From the NCBI GenBank assembly GCA_037131955.1, contig JBAXQC010000005.1, positions 1 through 64,000 of the forward strand: a DNA stretch of 64,000 bases, in the 5' to 3' direction. Position 1 is the first letter of the stretch, and each line of letters starts with the position of its first letter. Of this stretch, positions 20,050 through 29,534 are shown in pieces. Source of the DNA: CAIMMJ01 sp037131955. GTDB taxonomy: Bacteria; Bacteroidota; Bacteroidia; UBA4408. The position numbers and the translations under genes were made by a program. The notes under the pieces are model-generated. The model worked only from the letters and a program-made list of their open reading frames with translations, made no database searches and had not been told where the DNA came from.

Positions 20050-21573
20050 ATGAATTCCAACAAAAAAATAAAATCTGCACTAATTTCCGTTTATTATAAG
20101 CAAGGATTAGAAGTATTAATTCAAGAATTAAAAAAACAAAATGTAACAATTTACTCAACAGGAGGAACACAAAAGTTTATAGAAGAATTGGGCTTTGAAG
20201 TAATTCCAGTTGAAGACATAACCTCTTATCCAAGTATACTTGGTGGCAGAGTAAAAACCTTGCACCCTAAGGTTTTTGGAGGAATTTTAGCAAGAAGAGA
20301 AAACCACCAAGATTTGTTGCAACTCACAGAGTACCAAATTCCTGAAATTGACTTAGTGGTAGTGGATTTATATCCATTTGAAGAAACATTAAATAGTGGA
20401 GCAAGCACTGAAGAAATAATAGAGAAAATTGATATTGGTGGAGTTTCATTGCTTAGAGCAGCCGCAAAAAATTACAAAGACGTTGCTGTTGTTTCCTCGC
20501 CAGTATTGTATCAGAATGTTGCGGAAATGCTACATGCAGCAGAAGGCTGTTTAACTTTGGAACAAAGAAAAAAATTGGCTGCAGAGTCTTTCTCAGTTAC
20601 TTCAAAATACGATACCTTAATCAGTTCTTATTTTTCAGAAAAAAATAGCGCCAATTTAAATTTATCCTTTTCGGAAAAAAGCACATTGCGATACGGAGAA
20701 AATCCACATCAAAAAGCAAGTTTTTATTCTAATGGTTTGCCCATGATAGAAAAACTTTCTGGCAAAGAATTATCGTATAATAATTTGTTGGATGTAGATG
20801 CTGCAGTGCAACTTATTGAAGAATTTGAAGAATGTACTTTTGCCATTATCAAACACAACAATGCCTGTGGCATTGCAAGCAGAAAAACAGTGCAAGAGGC
20901 TTACAAAGCTGCATTTGATGCTGACACAGTTTCTCCATTTGGTGGAGTATTAATTTGCAACAGAACCATAACTATTGAAGCAGCAACCGAGATAAACAAT
21001 CTTTTTTTTGAAGTATTAATCGCCCCTTCATTAGAGGATGATGCATTAGAATTATTGATAAAAAAGCCCAACAGAATAATTTTAAAGAGAACCTCAGAAA
21101 AATTTCCAGTAAACAACTACAGAAGTGTGTTAAACGGAGTTTTAGAGCAAGAAAGAGATGCTAAACTGGTAGATAAAGCAGAATTAAAAATTTCTACTGA
21201 GCTTGCGCCAACTGAGCTTGAATTGGAGGATTTGCTTTTTGCCAACAAAATAGTTAAACATTCAAAATCAAACACGATAATTCTTGCAAAAAACAAACAA
21301 CTGTTAGGCAGCGGTGTTGGCCAAACATCAAGAGTAGATGCCTTAAAACAGGCCATACAAAAGGCAAATACATTTAACTTATCCATAGAAAACTCATCTA
21401 TGGCCTCTGATGCATTTTTTCCTTTTTCTGATTGTGTAGAAATTGCTGCTCAAGCAGGAGTAACAAGTATAATTCAGCCGGGAGGCTCCATAAGAGACAA
21501 AGATTCTGTAGAAATGTGTGATAAAATGAAAATTTCTATGGTTTTTTCAGGAATAAGACATTTTAAACATTAA
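20050..21573 (+). CDS. purH: Bifunctional AICAR formyltransferase/IMP cyclohydrolase
   Basis: 507 residues, catalysing the last two steps of de novo purine synthesis: formylation of AICAR with 10-formyl-THF and ring closure to IMP. The N-terminal MGS-like IMP cyclohydrolase domain spans about 1-190 (STGGT, SILGGRVKTLHPKVFGGIL). The transformylase domain has RYGENPHQ (near 217), KHNNACG with the catalytic Lys-His pair (near 273), and the C-terminal IQPGGSIRDKDSVEMCDK ending FSGIRHFKH. Length and motifs match the family. The formyltransferase part has the short form usual in bacteria. It is followed after 43 bases by mreB, so the two could be cotranscribed. Confidence 0.97.
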   Translation: MNSNKKIKSALISVYYKQGLEVLIQELKKQNVTIYSTGGTQKFIEELGFEVIPVEDITSYPSILGGRVKTLHPKVFGGILARRENHQDLLQLTEYQIPEIDLVVVDLYPFEETLNSGASTEEIIEKIDIGGVSLLRAAAKNYKDVAVVSSPVLYQNVAEMLHAAEGCLTLEQRKKLAAESFSVTSKYDTLISSYFSEKNSANLNLSFSEKSTLRYGENPHQKASFYSNGLPMIEKLSGKELSYNNLLDVDAAVQLIEEFEECTFAIIKHNNACGIASRKTVQEAYKAAFDADTVSPFGGVLICNRTITIEAATEINNLFFEVLIAPSLEDDALELLIKKPNRIILKRTSEKFPVNNYRSVLNGVLEQERDAKLVDKAELKISTELAPTELELEDLLFANKIVKHSKSNTIILAKNKQLLGSGVGQTSRVDALKQAIQKANTFNLSIENSSMASDAFFPFSDCVEIAAQAGVTSIIQPGGSIRDKDSVEMCDKMKISMVFSGIRHFKH

Positions 21574-21616
21574 TATTCATAAAATTCAATTTACCTTTAG
21601 CATTTAATTTTCGATA

Positions 21617-22639
21617 ATGGCATTGTTTGACATACTCACAGAAGAAATTGCGATAGATTTAGGTACCGCAAACACAATTATTATTCACAACGACAAGGTG
21701 GTGGTAGATGAACCTTCTATTGTTGCAAGAGACAGAACCTCTGGAAAGGTTATTGCTGTTGGCAAGCAAGCAATGCAAATGCACGGGAAAACTCACGAAA
21801 ACATCAAAACCATCAGGCCTCTCAAAGACGGAGTTATTGCAGACTTTGAGGCTGCCGAAGAAATGATAAAAGGGATGATAAAAATGATTCATCCTAAAAG
21901 AAGACTTTTTCAACCGTCGTTAAAAATGGTTATTTGTATTCCTTCTGGAATTACTGAGGTAGAGAAAAGAGCGGTAAGAGACTCTGCTGAACATGCTGGT
22001 GCAAAAGAGGTTTACATGATTCATGAACCAATGGCTGCGGCTATAGGTATAGGCATTGATGTTGAAGAACCAATGGGAAACATGATCATTGACATTGGCG
22101 GTGGAACTTCCGAAATTGCTATTATTGCCTTGGGCGGTATAGTTTGCGAAAAATCAATTAGAATTGCAGGTGATGAATTTACTGCCGACGTAGAAGATTA
22201 CATGCGACGTCAGCACAATATACTTATTGGAGAGCGTTCTGCAGAAAGAGTTAAAATTGAGGTGGGTGCAGCCTCTGCCGAAATAGAAAATCCTCCACCA
22301 GATTTTGCTGTTCACGGAAGAGATTTACTTACTGGTATTCCAAAAGAAATTACTGTTTCTTACACAGAAATTGCACACGCCCTAGATAAATCTATTTCCA
22401 AAATAGAAGAAGCAATTTTAAGTGCACTTGAAATGACACCTCCAGAATTAGCAGCAGATATCTATAGAACAGGAATTTATCTTGCTGGTGGCGGTTCAAT
22501 GCTCAGAGGCTTAGACAAAAGAATATCCTTAAAAACAAAACTCCCGGTTCACATTGCCGAAGATCCACTTAGGGCAGTTGCAAGAGGAACAGGAATTGCA
22601 CTAAAGAATGTTGGTAAGTTCAAGTTCTTGATAAGATAA
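21617..22639 (+). CDS. mreB: Rod shape-determining protein MreB
   Basis: Actin-like ATPase of 340 residues that forms membrane-associated filaments guiding lateral cell-wall synthesis. Motifs seen: phosphate 1 IDLGTANTIIIH (residue 14 on), phosphate 2 MIIDIGGGTSEIAII (near 157), and the adenosine motif GIYLAGGGSMLRGLD (near 290). It is the first gene of the rod cluster mreB-mreC-mreD-PBP2. The start ATG lies 43 bases after purH and an imperfect TACCTTTA box precedes it. MreB implies a rod-shaped cell. Confidence 0.97.
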   Translation: MALFDILTEEIAIDLGTANTIIIHNDKVVVDEPSIVARDRTSGKVIAVGKQAMQMHGKTHENIKTIRPLKDGVIADFEAAEEMIKGMIKMIHPKRRLFQPSLKMVICIPSGITEVEKRAVRDSAEHAGAKEVYMIHEPMAAAIGIGIDVEEPMGNMIIDIGGGTSEIAIIALGGIVCEKSIRIAGDEFTADVEDYMRRQHNILIGERSAERVKIEVGAASAEIENPPPDFAVHGRDLLTGIPKEITVSYTEIAHALDKSISKIEEAILSALEMTPPELAADIYRTGIYLAGGGSMLRGLDKRISLKTKLPVHIAEDPLRAVARGTGIALKNVGKFKFLIR

Positions 22640-22693
22640 TTGTTTTTATTCTCTTGTAATTTTAGCCGCAGTAATTTTTTTATGCTATTTTAA

Positions 22694-23527
22694 GTGCGGA
22701 ATCTTGCAGTTTTTTTCTACAGAAATGTAAACATGTTTCTTTTCATTATTTTGGAAGGTTATTGTTTGTATTTATTCTTTAGCCACAACCATTACCAAAA
22801 GGCTGCATTTATATCTTCTTCCAATCATTTTGTAGGCAATATTTTAACTACTGCAAACAACGCACAAGAATATTTCCATTTAAAAGAAACCAACGAAAAC
22901 TTGAGCTTAGAAAATGCTTTACTAAGAAGTCAGTTAAAAGATGCTTACAACATAGTAAGCACTAAAGAAATCTCAGTAAAAGACACTGTTTATAAAGTTC
23001 AGTATAAATACATAACCGCTAAAATTATTAATAACTCAGTAAACAGAAGGAACAATTACTTAACCTTAAATATTGGCTCCGATAATGGTATAAAACCCGA
23101 GATGGCAGTTTTTACTTCTACAGGAATTGTGGGAATTACAAAAGATGTTTCGCCACATTATACTTCTGTTTTAAGCGTGCTAAATAAAGATGCTAGAATT
23201 AGCGCCAAGGTAAAAAAGAACGGTTATTATGGTTCTTTGTTTTGGGAGGGTGGAGACCATCGCTTTGCTACATTAGCTGATATTCCTACGCATGTGCCTT
23301 TAAAAATTGGCGATACAATTACCACAAATAGTTATTCTGCAATATTTCCCGATAATTTAATGATTGGCACTATCAATAAAATTAGCACTAAGCCCGGCGA
23401 AAATTTTTACACGTTAACCATTAAATTTTCTGCCAATCTCAAAAACATCACTTACGTTTATGTAATAAATAATTTATTAAAAGACGAACAAAAAGAACTA
23501 GAAGAAAGATCGCAAAATGACAAGTGA
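22694..23527 (+). CDS. mreC: Rod shape-determining protein MreC
   Basis: 277 residues: one N-terminal membrane anchor (about residues 13-30), a short coiled coil (about 62-90, ETNENLSLENALLRSQLK), and the two-barrel periplasmic MreC domain with NRRNNYLTLNIGSDNGIKPEMAV and GDTITTNSYSAIFP. The start is a GTG at 22694 encoding MRNLAVFF; Bacteroidota MreC proteins usually begin M-R-N-L, which supports it, and no in-frame ATG precedes the anchor. MreC links MreB filaments to PBP2. Its 3' end overlaps mreD by 11 bases, so translation is probably coupled. Confidence 0.95.
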   Translation: MRNLAVFFYRNVNMFLFIILEGYCLYLFFSHNHYQKAAFISSSNHFVGNILTTANNAQEYFHLKETNENLSLENALLRSQLKDAYNIVSTKEISVKDTVYKVQYKYITAKIINNSVNRRNNYLTLNIGSDNGIKPEMAVFTSTGIVGITKDVSPHYTSVLSVLNKDARISAKVKKNGYYGSLFWEGGDHRFATLADIPTHVPLKIGDTITTNSYSAIFPDNLMIGTINKISTKPGENFYTLTIKFSANLKNITYVYVINNLLKDEQKELEERSQNDK

Positions 23528-24038
23528 TATTTTTAAATATATAATTAGTTTTTTCTTTCTGCTTTTCCTGCAGATTTTTATTCTAAACAACATACAACTC
23601 AGTGGTTATATTAATCCGTATTTGTATATTTTGTTTGTAATGATGCTTCCGTTTTCTACTCCAATTTGGGTGTTGCTTATTTCGGGATTTTTAATGGGAT
23701 TTGCTATTGATTTATTTTCTGATACTATGGGCCTTCATGCGGCAACAACTGTATTATTGGCATTTATTAGAAAATCTGTGTTAAATCTTTTTTCTCCCCG
23801 AGAAGGATACGAAAGTAATACAGCACCTAGTTTGTATTACTTGGGCTTTGGTTGGTATATATGGTATGCAGGAATTATGGTAGTAGTGCATCATTTTACT
23901 TTTTTTATGTTGGAAGCATTTAGAATACAAGAATTTCCTTTTACAATAATTAGAATAGCATCCAGTTCTGCATTAACTCTTGCATTAATTTTATTGTATC
24001 AATACCTCATTTACAAACCTCGTAGTTTAAAATCATGA
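23517..24038 (+). CDS. mreD: Rod shape-determining protein MreD
   Basis: Small integral membrane protein of 173 residues with about five hydrophobic segments, starting FKYIISFFFLLFLQIFILNN and including GFLMGFAIDLFSDTMGLHAA, the conserved MreD G-[FL]-xx-D-x-[FL]-S-x-xx-G-[LM]-H-A region. It is part of the elongasome with MreB, MreC, PBP2 and RodA. It overlaps mreC by 11 bases and PBP2 by four bases (ATGA), indicating tight translational coupling. Confidence 0.93.
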   Translation: MTSDIFKYIISFFFLLFLQIFILNNIQLSGYINPYLYILFVMMLPFSTPIWVLLISGFLMGFAIDLFSDTMGLHAATTVLLAFIRKSVLNLFSPREGYESNTAPSLYYLGFGWYIWYAGIMVVVHHFTFFMLEAFRIQEFPFTIIRIASSSALTLALILLYQYLIYKPRSLKS

Positions 24039-26248
24039 GTGTATTTAACGATCGCAAATATGTGGTAATGGCAATATTTGTTACCATCTGTTTGGTTTTT
24101 ATTGGACGATTGTTTTACATACAAGTTTTTAACGACGATTACAAATTATCTGCAAACAACAATGTATTGCGTTATGTTACAGATTATCCTGCCCGTGGCC
24201 TGGTATACGATAGAAATGGAAAATTATTGGTTTACAACGAGGCGGCCTACGATTTAATGGTTACTCCTAAACAAATAAAAAACCTAGATACCATGAGTTT
24301 GTGCAACATTATTGGTATGACAAAGGAAGATTTTATAAAAAAGGTAAAAGCAGCTAGGCAATATTCTCCATACAAAGCTTCTGTATTAGCAGCACAATTG
24401 TCAAACTCTACCTACGCAACATTGCAAGAAAAACTTTATACGTTTAGAGGATTCTACGTACAGTCTCGTACGTTACGAAAATATCCCACTAAAATAGCAG
24501 GACATACATTTGGATACGTTGGCGAAGTATCTGATAAAGTGGTGGAAAAAGATTCTTATTATAAATCTGGCGACTACATAGGAATAAGTGGAATTGAAAA
24601 AGCGTATGAAAAAGAACTAAGAGGAAAAAAAGGCTTAAAAATTTTAATGGTGGATGTTTTTAATAGAACAAAAGGCCATTTTAAAGACGGAAAATACGAT
24701 ACAATAGCTGTAACTGGCGCAAATCTAATAAGCACCATTGATGCAGAATTGCAAGCGTACGGCGAAAAATTGTTTCAAAATAAAACAGGTGGATTGGTTG
24801 CCATTGACCCAAAAACTGGCGAAATTTTGGCCTGTATTTCTGCCCCTGGCTATGACCCTAATTTATTGGTAGGTAGAGAAAGAACAAAAAACTATTACAA
24901 ACTTTTAAAAGATCCATTGCAACCACTCTTTAACAGGGCTTTAATGGCTTATTACCCTCCGGGCTCAACGTTTAAACTTGTAAATGATTTAATTGCACTA
25001 AAAGAAGGAGTACTTTCTTCAGAAAAAACTTACCCTTGCCCGGGTGGTTATCACATGGCCGGACATACCGTTAAATGCGATGGAAGGCACGGAAATATTA
25101 GTCTTCGTCCTGCCATCCAACATTCCTGCAATACCTACCATTGCTATGTTTTTAGAAGCATTGTAGACAATCCAAAATTTGGAAGTACCAAACTGGGCTA
25201 TACCAATTGGAGAGAGCATGTATTAAGATTTGGTGTAGGAAAAAAAATGTACACCGACTTGCCTCAAGAGCTAAAAGGTAACGTTCCTTCTATGGATTAT
25301 TATGATAAAATATTTGGGAAAGATCGTTGGCGTTCATCTACAATTGTTTCGTTAGGAATAGGCCAAGGAGAACTAGGAATAACCCCTTTGCAAATGGCAA
25401 ACATTATGGCGATTGTTGCCAACAAAGGATATTTTCACACACCACACATCATCAAAAAAATTGGCAATTCTAACGAACATTCAAAAATGTTTGAAAAGAA
25501 AAATTATACAGGAATAGAAAAAGAATATTTTGATATGGTGTACGATGGAATGCAGGATGTATTGGAACGAGGAACAGCGGCAGGCTCAAGGGTAAAAGGA
25601 ATAAATATTTTGGGTAAAACTGGTACTGCCCAAAATCCACACGGCAAAGACCATTCTCTATTTGTTGCATTTGCTCCAAGAGAAAATCCAAAAATTGCAA
25701 TAGGTTTAATGGTTGAAAATGGAGGCTGGGGAGCTTCTTGGGCTGCTCCAATTGGCACTTTAATGATTGAAAAATATTTGAACGATACTGTTGCCAGAAA
25801 GGAGTTAGAAAAAAGAATGTTTGATGGAGTTGTTTATCCTCCGCACTATAAAGTAGGACCTGAGCTTGAAGAGAAAAGTGCTAAAAAAGATTCCTCAAAA
25901 ACTGTTTCAAAAAATAAAAAAGAGGACAGTAAAAAGAAGAACGATAAAAAGGAAGTTAGCGAAAAGAAAAAAAATTCTGATGCTGAAAAGAAGAAACCTG
26001 TAGCAGAAAAAAAATCAGAAAAAGGTGCAAGTGAAAAGCCCGAGACAATAGAAAAAAATAGTCCTAAAAAAGGCGATAAAGATAAAAAGAAAAAAGAAGA
26101 AAATAAGTCTGAAAAAAAATCTGATTCCAGCAAAGTAAAAACCACAAAAAAAGAAACAGTACAATCAAAAAAGAACACTCCTCAAAAAGAAATTGCACTA
26201 GCACGAATAAAAAAAGATGCTACGCAAATAGACAGCACTAAAAAGTAA
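24035..26248 (+). CDS. mrdA: Penicillin-binding protein 2 (elongasome transpeptidase) with lysine-rich C-terminal tail
   Basis: 737 residues. One N-terminal membrane segment (about 10-30) is followed by the PBP dimer/pedestal domain (about 45-210) and the transpeptidase domain (about 235-605). The serine nucleophile motif is STFK in YYPPGSTFKL (near 310), SCN in QHSCNTYH (near 365), and KTG in LGKTGTAQNP (near 528). It cross-links peptidoglycan during cell elongation. Residues about 607-737 are an unusual tail made almost only of Lys, Glu, Ser, Asp and Asn. On topology grounds this tail would be periplasmic. It overlaps mreD by four bases. rodA, which often follows, is absent here; the next gene is on the opposite strand. 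Confidence 0.95.
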   Translation: MSVFNDRKYVVMAIFVTICLVFIGRLFYIQVFNDDYKLSANNNVLRYVTDYPARGLVYDRNGKLLVYNEAAYDLMVTPKQIKNLDTMSLCNIIGMTKEDFIKKVKAARQYSPYKASVLAAQLSNSTYATLQEKLYTFRGFYVQSRTLRKYPTKIAGHTFGYVGEVSDKVVEKDSYYKSGDYIGISGIEKAYEKELRGKKGLKILMVDVFNRTKGHFKDGKYDTIAVTGANLISTIDAELQAYGEKLFQNKTGGLVAIDPKTGEILACISAPGYDPNLLVGRERTKNYYKLLKDPLQPLFNRALMAYYPPGSTFKLVNDLIALKEGVLSSEKTYPCPGGYHMAGHTVKCDGRHGNISLRPAIQHSCNTYHCYVFRSIVDNPKFGSTKLGYTNWREHVLRFGVGKKMYTDLPQELKGNVPSMDYYDKIFGKDRWRSSTIVSLGIGQGELGITPLQMANIMAIVANKGYFHTPHIIKKIGNSNEHSKMFEKKNYTGIEKEYFDMVYDGMQDVLERGTAAGSRVKGINILGKTGTAQNPHGKDHSLFVAFAPRENPKIAIGLMVENGGWGASWAAPIGTLMIEKYLNDTVARKELEKRMFDGVVYPPHYKVGPELEEKSAKKDSSKTVSKNKKEDSKKKNDKKEVSEKKKNSDAEKKKPVAEKKSEKGASEKPETIEKNSPKKGDKDKKKKEENKSEKKSDSSKVKTTKKETVQSKKNTPQKEIALARIKKDATQIDSTKK

Positions 26249-26370
26249 TTGCATTTACCAATAATATCCTTTGGAAAAAGGGTGATGAGCAAAAAACTTT
26301 GGTTTAATTTATAATTGGTGTTTTAACTGCAACAAATCATTAAGAAATAAAAATAGAATAAAAAAACGTT

Positions 26371-27042
26371 CTAAAATCTCTTCTTATTTCTTTGCTGATT
26401 ATTCCCTGGTTTCGAAAACTTTTTTCCGCCATTGGAATTTTGTTCTTTGCTTACATTTACGCTGGTATGGTTGTTTCCATTGGTAGCATTTTTTGACCTA
26501 AAGTCAATAAAATTAAGCTTTTTAGAGTCTTCAAACTTTAAAACACCTTTTGACATTTCTTCTAAGTGTGCAAAAATTGTTTCGTCAGCAACTGCATCTC
26601 TGTTCCAAGCCAAGTAATCTTTTTTCATAAGATTAGCAGTTAGTTCAGCCATTACCATTCTTTTTTCTTGGTCTTCTATTTGCACGGCTCGCTCAATAAA
26701 TTTTTCTACCACTTTGCCATAATGCATATATTTAATTCCACCGGCAGGGTAAGGCACTTGATTTGGCTTTTTTTCCATTTCTGCTCTTACTGGTTTTGGG
26801 TAGGGAGAATCAATTTCTAATTGATAGTTTCCCATTATATGTAAATGATCCCACAATTTATGTTTAAAATCTTCTACATCTTTTTGTGCAGGATTCATCA
26901 ATTGCATCACTTCAATAATAACTAAGGCTAATTTATTTCTTTTATCTCTTTCAGGCTCTTGCAATACTACCTGAAACATCTTTTGTACGTTTCTGCCATA
27001 TTCAGGCAAAATAAGTTTTTCTAATTGAGTGTTATATTCCAT
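26371..27042 (-). CDS. DUF4290 domain-containing protein
   Basis: 223 residues. The N-terminal about 165 residues match the Bacteroidota-restricted DUF4290 pattern: MEYNTQLEKLILPEYGRN at the start, FKHKLWDHLHIM, SPYPKP and YMHYGKVVEKFIE. The C-terminal about 45 residues are low-complexity (Asn, Gly, Lys), ending NNQQRNKKRF, a basic tail that could bind nucleic acid. No signal peptide or membrane segment is seen, so it is probably cytoplasmic. The function of the family is not known. A TAnnTTTG box lies 43 bases upstream. It converges on the PBP2 gene. Confidence 0.85.
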   Translation of the reverse strand: MEYNTQLEKLILPEYGRNVQKMFQVVLQEPERDKRNKLALVIIEVMQLMNPAQKDVEDFKHKLWDHLHIMGNYQLEIDSPYPKPVRAEMEKKPNQVPYPAGGIKYMHYGKVVEKFIERAVQIEDQEKRMVMAELTANLMKKDYLAWNRDAVADETIFAHLEEMSKGVLKFEDSKKLNFIDFRSKNATNGNNHTSVNVSKEQNSNGGKKFSKPGNNQQRNKKRF

Positions 27043-27085
27043 TAAAATTTGTGTATGAAAAAATAAAGTAGAATTACTTCAAATC

Positions 27086-27093
27086 CAAAGGTA
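27086..27093 (-). promoter_or_regulatory. -7 promoter element of the DUF4290 gene
   Basis: The minus strand reads TACCTTTG, matching TAnnTTTG, 43 bases before the ATG. No clear -33 partner was identified. Confidence 0.4.
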
Positions 27094-27200
27094 AGACTTT
27101 TTTTAATGCAAAAACTATTTATAAAATTATAATCAATTTATTGAAGTTTGTTATGGAAAATTTTAATGTAAAAAAAATAGTAGGAGATAAGTTGATTCTT

Positions 27201-29267
27201 TTATTCCATTTTTATTTTTGTTGAATAAACTTCATTTCCAACCTGCAACTGAAGCATATAAAATCCTTTATCAATACCATTTAAATCAAGTTTATAAAAA
27301 TCTTGTGCTCCACTATTTTCAAATGTTTCCGAGTAGATTTGTTTTCCTGCTAGGTCAAAAAGTAGTGCATAAAATTCGCCAATAAATTTCTTGCTACTTA
27401 TCATAAAAATTCCATCACTAGGGTTTGGATATAGAGTAAAAAGTTCTTCAAAATTCCTTTCTTTTAAGGCGCTAGGTTCAAAGTTTCGCCAAGGAGAATA
27501 TTCTGAAACGCAACCCAAAGAATCTGTTACCTGAACCCTGTATACGCTTGGTAGAGTTGGCACAAAAAAATTAAAAGTATCTGCGGGCAAAATTAATGTA
27601 CTTCTGTACCATTGATTGCCAAAATTATAACTCGAAAAAAGTGTATCGTTAGAAACAGAAATTGTTGGAGTGGCTAAAACCTGAACAACATTAACCGTTA
27701 CAATTGCAGTATCGTAGCAAAATTCATTAAAGCCTTTTACGATGTATTGGCTGGTAAAATTGGGGCTAACAGTATAAACAGAATTTGTATTGTTTGTATT
27801 TAGCCATAAATAATTTAAAGCACCGCTGGCTGTAAGATTAGCAGAAGTACCTTTGCAAATGGTATCAACAGCATCAATCGTTACGGTGGGTGGGTTAATT
27901 ACATTTATGTTTTTTGTAACCGTGGCACTCGTTCCAGCTTGATTGTAAACAGTAAGCGACACCGCATAATTTCCTTGGTTGGGGAAAATAAAATTCGGAT
28001 TTTGAAGAGAAGAAAATTCTGGGTAAGCACCCGGTGCATGCCACCACCAGGAAGTAGGATTGTTTATTGAACTATCTTGTAAAGAAATTGGATAATTTGC
28101 ACAGCCCGAAGCACTGTTAGAAAAATTAGCAACAGGTAAAATAGTAGTTACTGCATCATTTCTTTTGTACCAAATTGGCGAAGTCCAAATTTTATCTCCA
28201 TCTGCTTGCACTACATAGCAGTAATAGTAATAACTGCTGTTGTTGTTTAAAGTGTGAGTATAACTTAATGTTGAGGAGTTATTTATTGAGGTTAATACCG
28301 TTGGATTAATTCCACTACCCGGCACTCCGTAATAAATTGTAATGGATGAGATTTGTTCTGCGTCAGGGTCATTTACGTTAATATAAATTTCGGCATTGCC
28401 AGAATTTTCTAGAATGCTACCCATGGGTAAATTATTCACAAATAAATTTACTTTAACGTTCCAGTCATCACTAGAATAAATCCGCCTTCTTTTTATACCT
28501 TCTATAATTTCTGTTCTATTTAAAATAGGAGACATCACAACTAATCGCCCGGCACTTTGTCTGTCAAAAACAGAGTTGTGTGTATCATGGTCTAATCCAA
28601 CGCCAAGGTGGTAGCCTCTTTTTAAGGCATCGTTGTACCTGCTTAAATAGGTACTTGAAGAAGGATTAGAATAAGTATTATTTGTTGAAAAAGCTGGGCC
28701 GCTCCTCATGGCCATGCCTGCAATAGCACTATCGGCCGTGGGGTTTACAGGATTGTTAAATATGCCACCATAATCGCTAGATTGCGGATGAGCCAAATAG
28801 GCAAATGTTCCGGGCTTTCTGTTTATTGTTTTCCATAGCTTAGTAAAATCAGCCTCAGGAATATATATTTCGGTATTGCCAAAGTCCCATCCACACAAAG
28901 AATCAAAACCATACAATAAAATGTGGCCGCCACTAGAAATTACTCCCCATTCCATTCCATACATGGCAATAAACTCTCCGTCAATAGTGGCAGAATCGGC
29001 ATCTCGCAAACCTTGGTTAAAATAATAAGCTGCTCTCATGCCTGCACTTTCGTGGTTGTGTTCCGAAATCCCATAAAAATCTGTTTTCAAAGACTCTTTG
29101 GCATACAAAAAATTTTGTATTGGTTTTGTCATCAACGACGTTGCACTGTCTTTGTTTCCGTCGGAGTAAGAAGAGTGAGAATGAATATTACCAAAGTAAT
29201 GGTTAAGATTTTGAGCAAAGGAAAAATTTGCAACAGAAAGAAAAAGTAGAAGAGAAAATTTATACAC
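27201..29267 (-). CDS. Secreted PHP-type metal-dependent hydrolase with PKD domain and T9SS sorting domain
   Basis: 688 residues. The signal peptide is KFSLLLFLSVANFSFAQ, with cleavage near residue 18. The N-terminal domain (about 20-300) looks like a CehA/McbA-type PHP hydrolase: FGNIHSHSSYSDG (near 26), YGISEHNHESAG (near 62), GMEWGV (near 104), YLAHPQSSDYGG (near 155) and GVGLDHDTHN (near 223) supply His/Asp/Glu metal ligands. Next come a strand-rich domain, a PKD-like domain (about 385-460), an Ig-like segment and the T9SS sorting domain (LYPNPSDG to YSTKIKME). It probably acts outside the cell on an unknown substrate; phosphoester or nuclease activity is inference. The start is GTG at 29267, needed to include the signal peptide. 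Confidence 0.85.
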   Translation of the reverse strand: MYKFSLLLFLSVANFSFAQNLNHYFGNIHSHSSYSDGNKDSATSLMTKPIQNFLYAKESLKTDFYGISEHNHESAGMRAAYYFNQGLRDADSATIDGEFIAMYGMEWGVISSGGHILLYGFDSLCGWDFGNTEIYIPEADFTKLWKTINRKPGTFAYLAHPQSSDYGGIFNNPVNPTADSAIAGMAMRSGPAFSTNNTYSNPSSSTYLSRYNDALKRGYHLGVGLDHDTHNSVFDRQSAGRLVVMSPILNRTEIIEGIKRRRIYSSDDWNVKVNLFVNNLPMGSILENSGNAEIYINVNDPDAEQISSITIYYGVPGSGINPTVLTSINNSSTLSYTHTLNNNSSYYYYCYVVQADGDKIWTSPIWYKRNDAVTTILPVANFSNSASGCANYPISLQDSSINNPTSWWWHAPGAYPEFSSLQNPNFIFPNQGNYAVSLTVYNQAGTSATVTKNINVINPPTVTIDAVDTICKGTSANLTASGALNYLWLNTNNTNSVYTVSPNFTSQYIVKGFNEFCYDTAIVTVNVVQVLATPTISVSNDTLFSSYNFGNQWYRSTLILPADTFNFFVPTLPSVYRVQVTDSLGCVSEYSPWRNFEPSALKERNFEELFTLYPNPSDGIFMISSKKFIGEFYALLFDLAGKQIYSETFENSGAQDFYKLDLNGIDKGFYMLQLQVGNEVYSTKIKME

Positions 29268-29271
29268 GTTG

Positions 29272-29279
29272 CAAAGCTA
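29272..29279 (-). promoter_or_regulatory. -7 promoter element of the secreted PHP hydrolase
   Basis: The minus strand reads TAGCTTTG (TAnnTTTG) and ends four bases before the GTG start, so transcription would begin at or next to the start codon (leaderless). Confidence 0.45.
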
Positions 29280-29424
29280 AAGAAATTAGGGACAGGAATT
29301 TACTTTTGAATTATCATCCTCTCTCTATTAGCGGTATTCTCCGTTTAAATAAAAAAATATAAACACCATAGGATAATTGATCTCTTGCAATTTCTGTAGT
29401 ATTTTCTCCAAATTTTTAATGCTA

Positions 29425-29534
29425 TAAATTTTGCACTCTGCTAGTGCAGACTGATTTCTACTTTTATACCCTCCATCAGACATAAATTAAATGTAGAGAT
29501 TTTATTTAAATGTACTTGGTCTCTAACGCCTTTA
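29425..29534 (+). repeat. Direct repeat, left copy (partner at 41531-41640)
   Basis: This 110-base stretch aligns without gaps to 41531-41640, with 22 mismatches counted by eye (about 80% identity). The first 20 bases are identical. A hairpin TGCACT/AGTGCA lies at 29432-29448; in the other copy the stem changes to ACTCT/AGAGT but pairing is kept. Both copies lie about 158 bases upstream of a minus-strand start codon. No transposase gene is nearby. Confidence 0.75.

Noticed and set aside
25846..26178. Minus-strand frame opposite the PBP2 tail
   Set aside because: It is a low-complexity Phe/Ser-rich shadow of the lysine-rich coding sequence.
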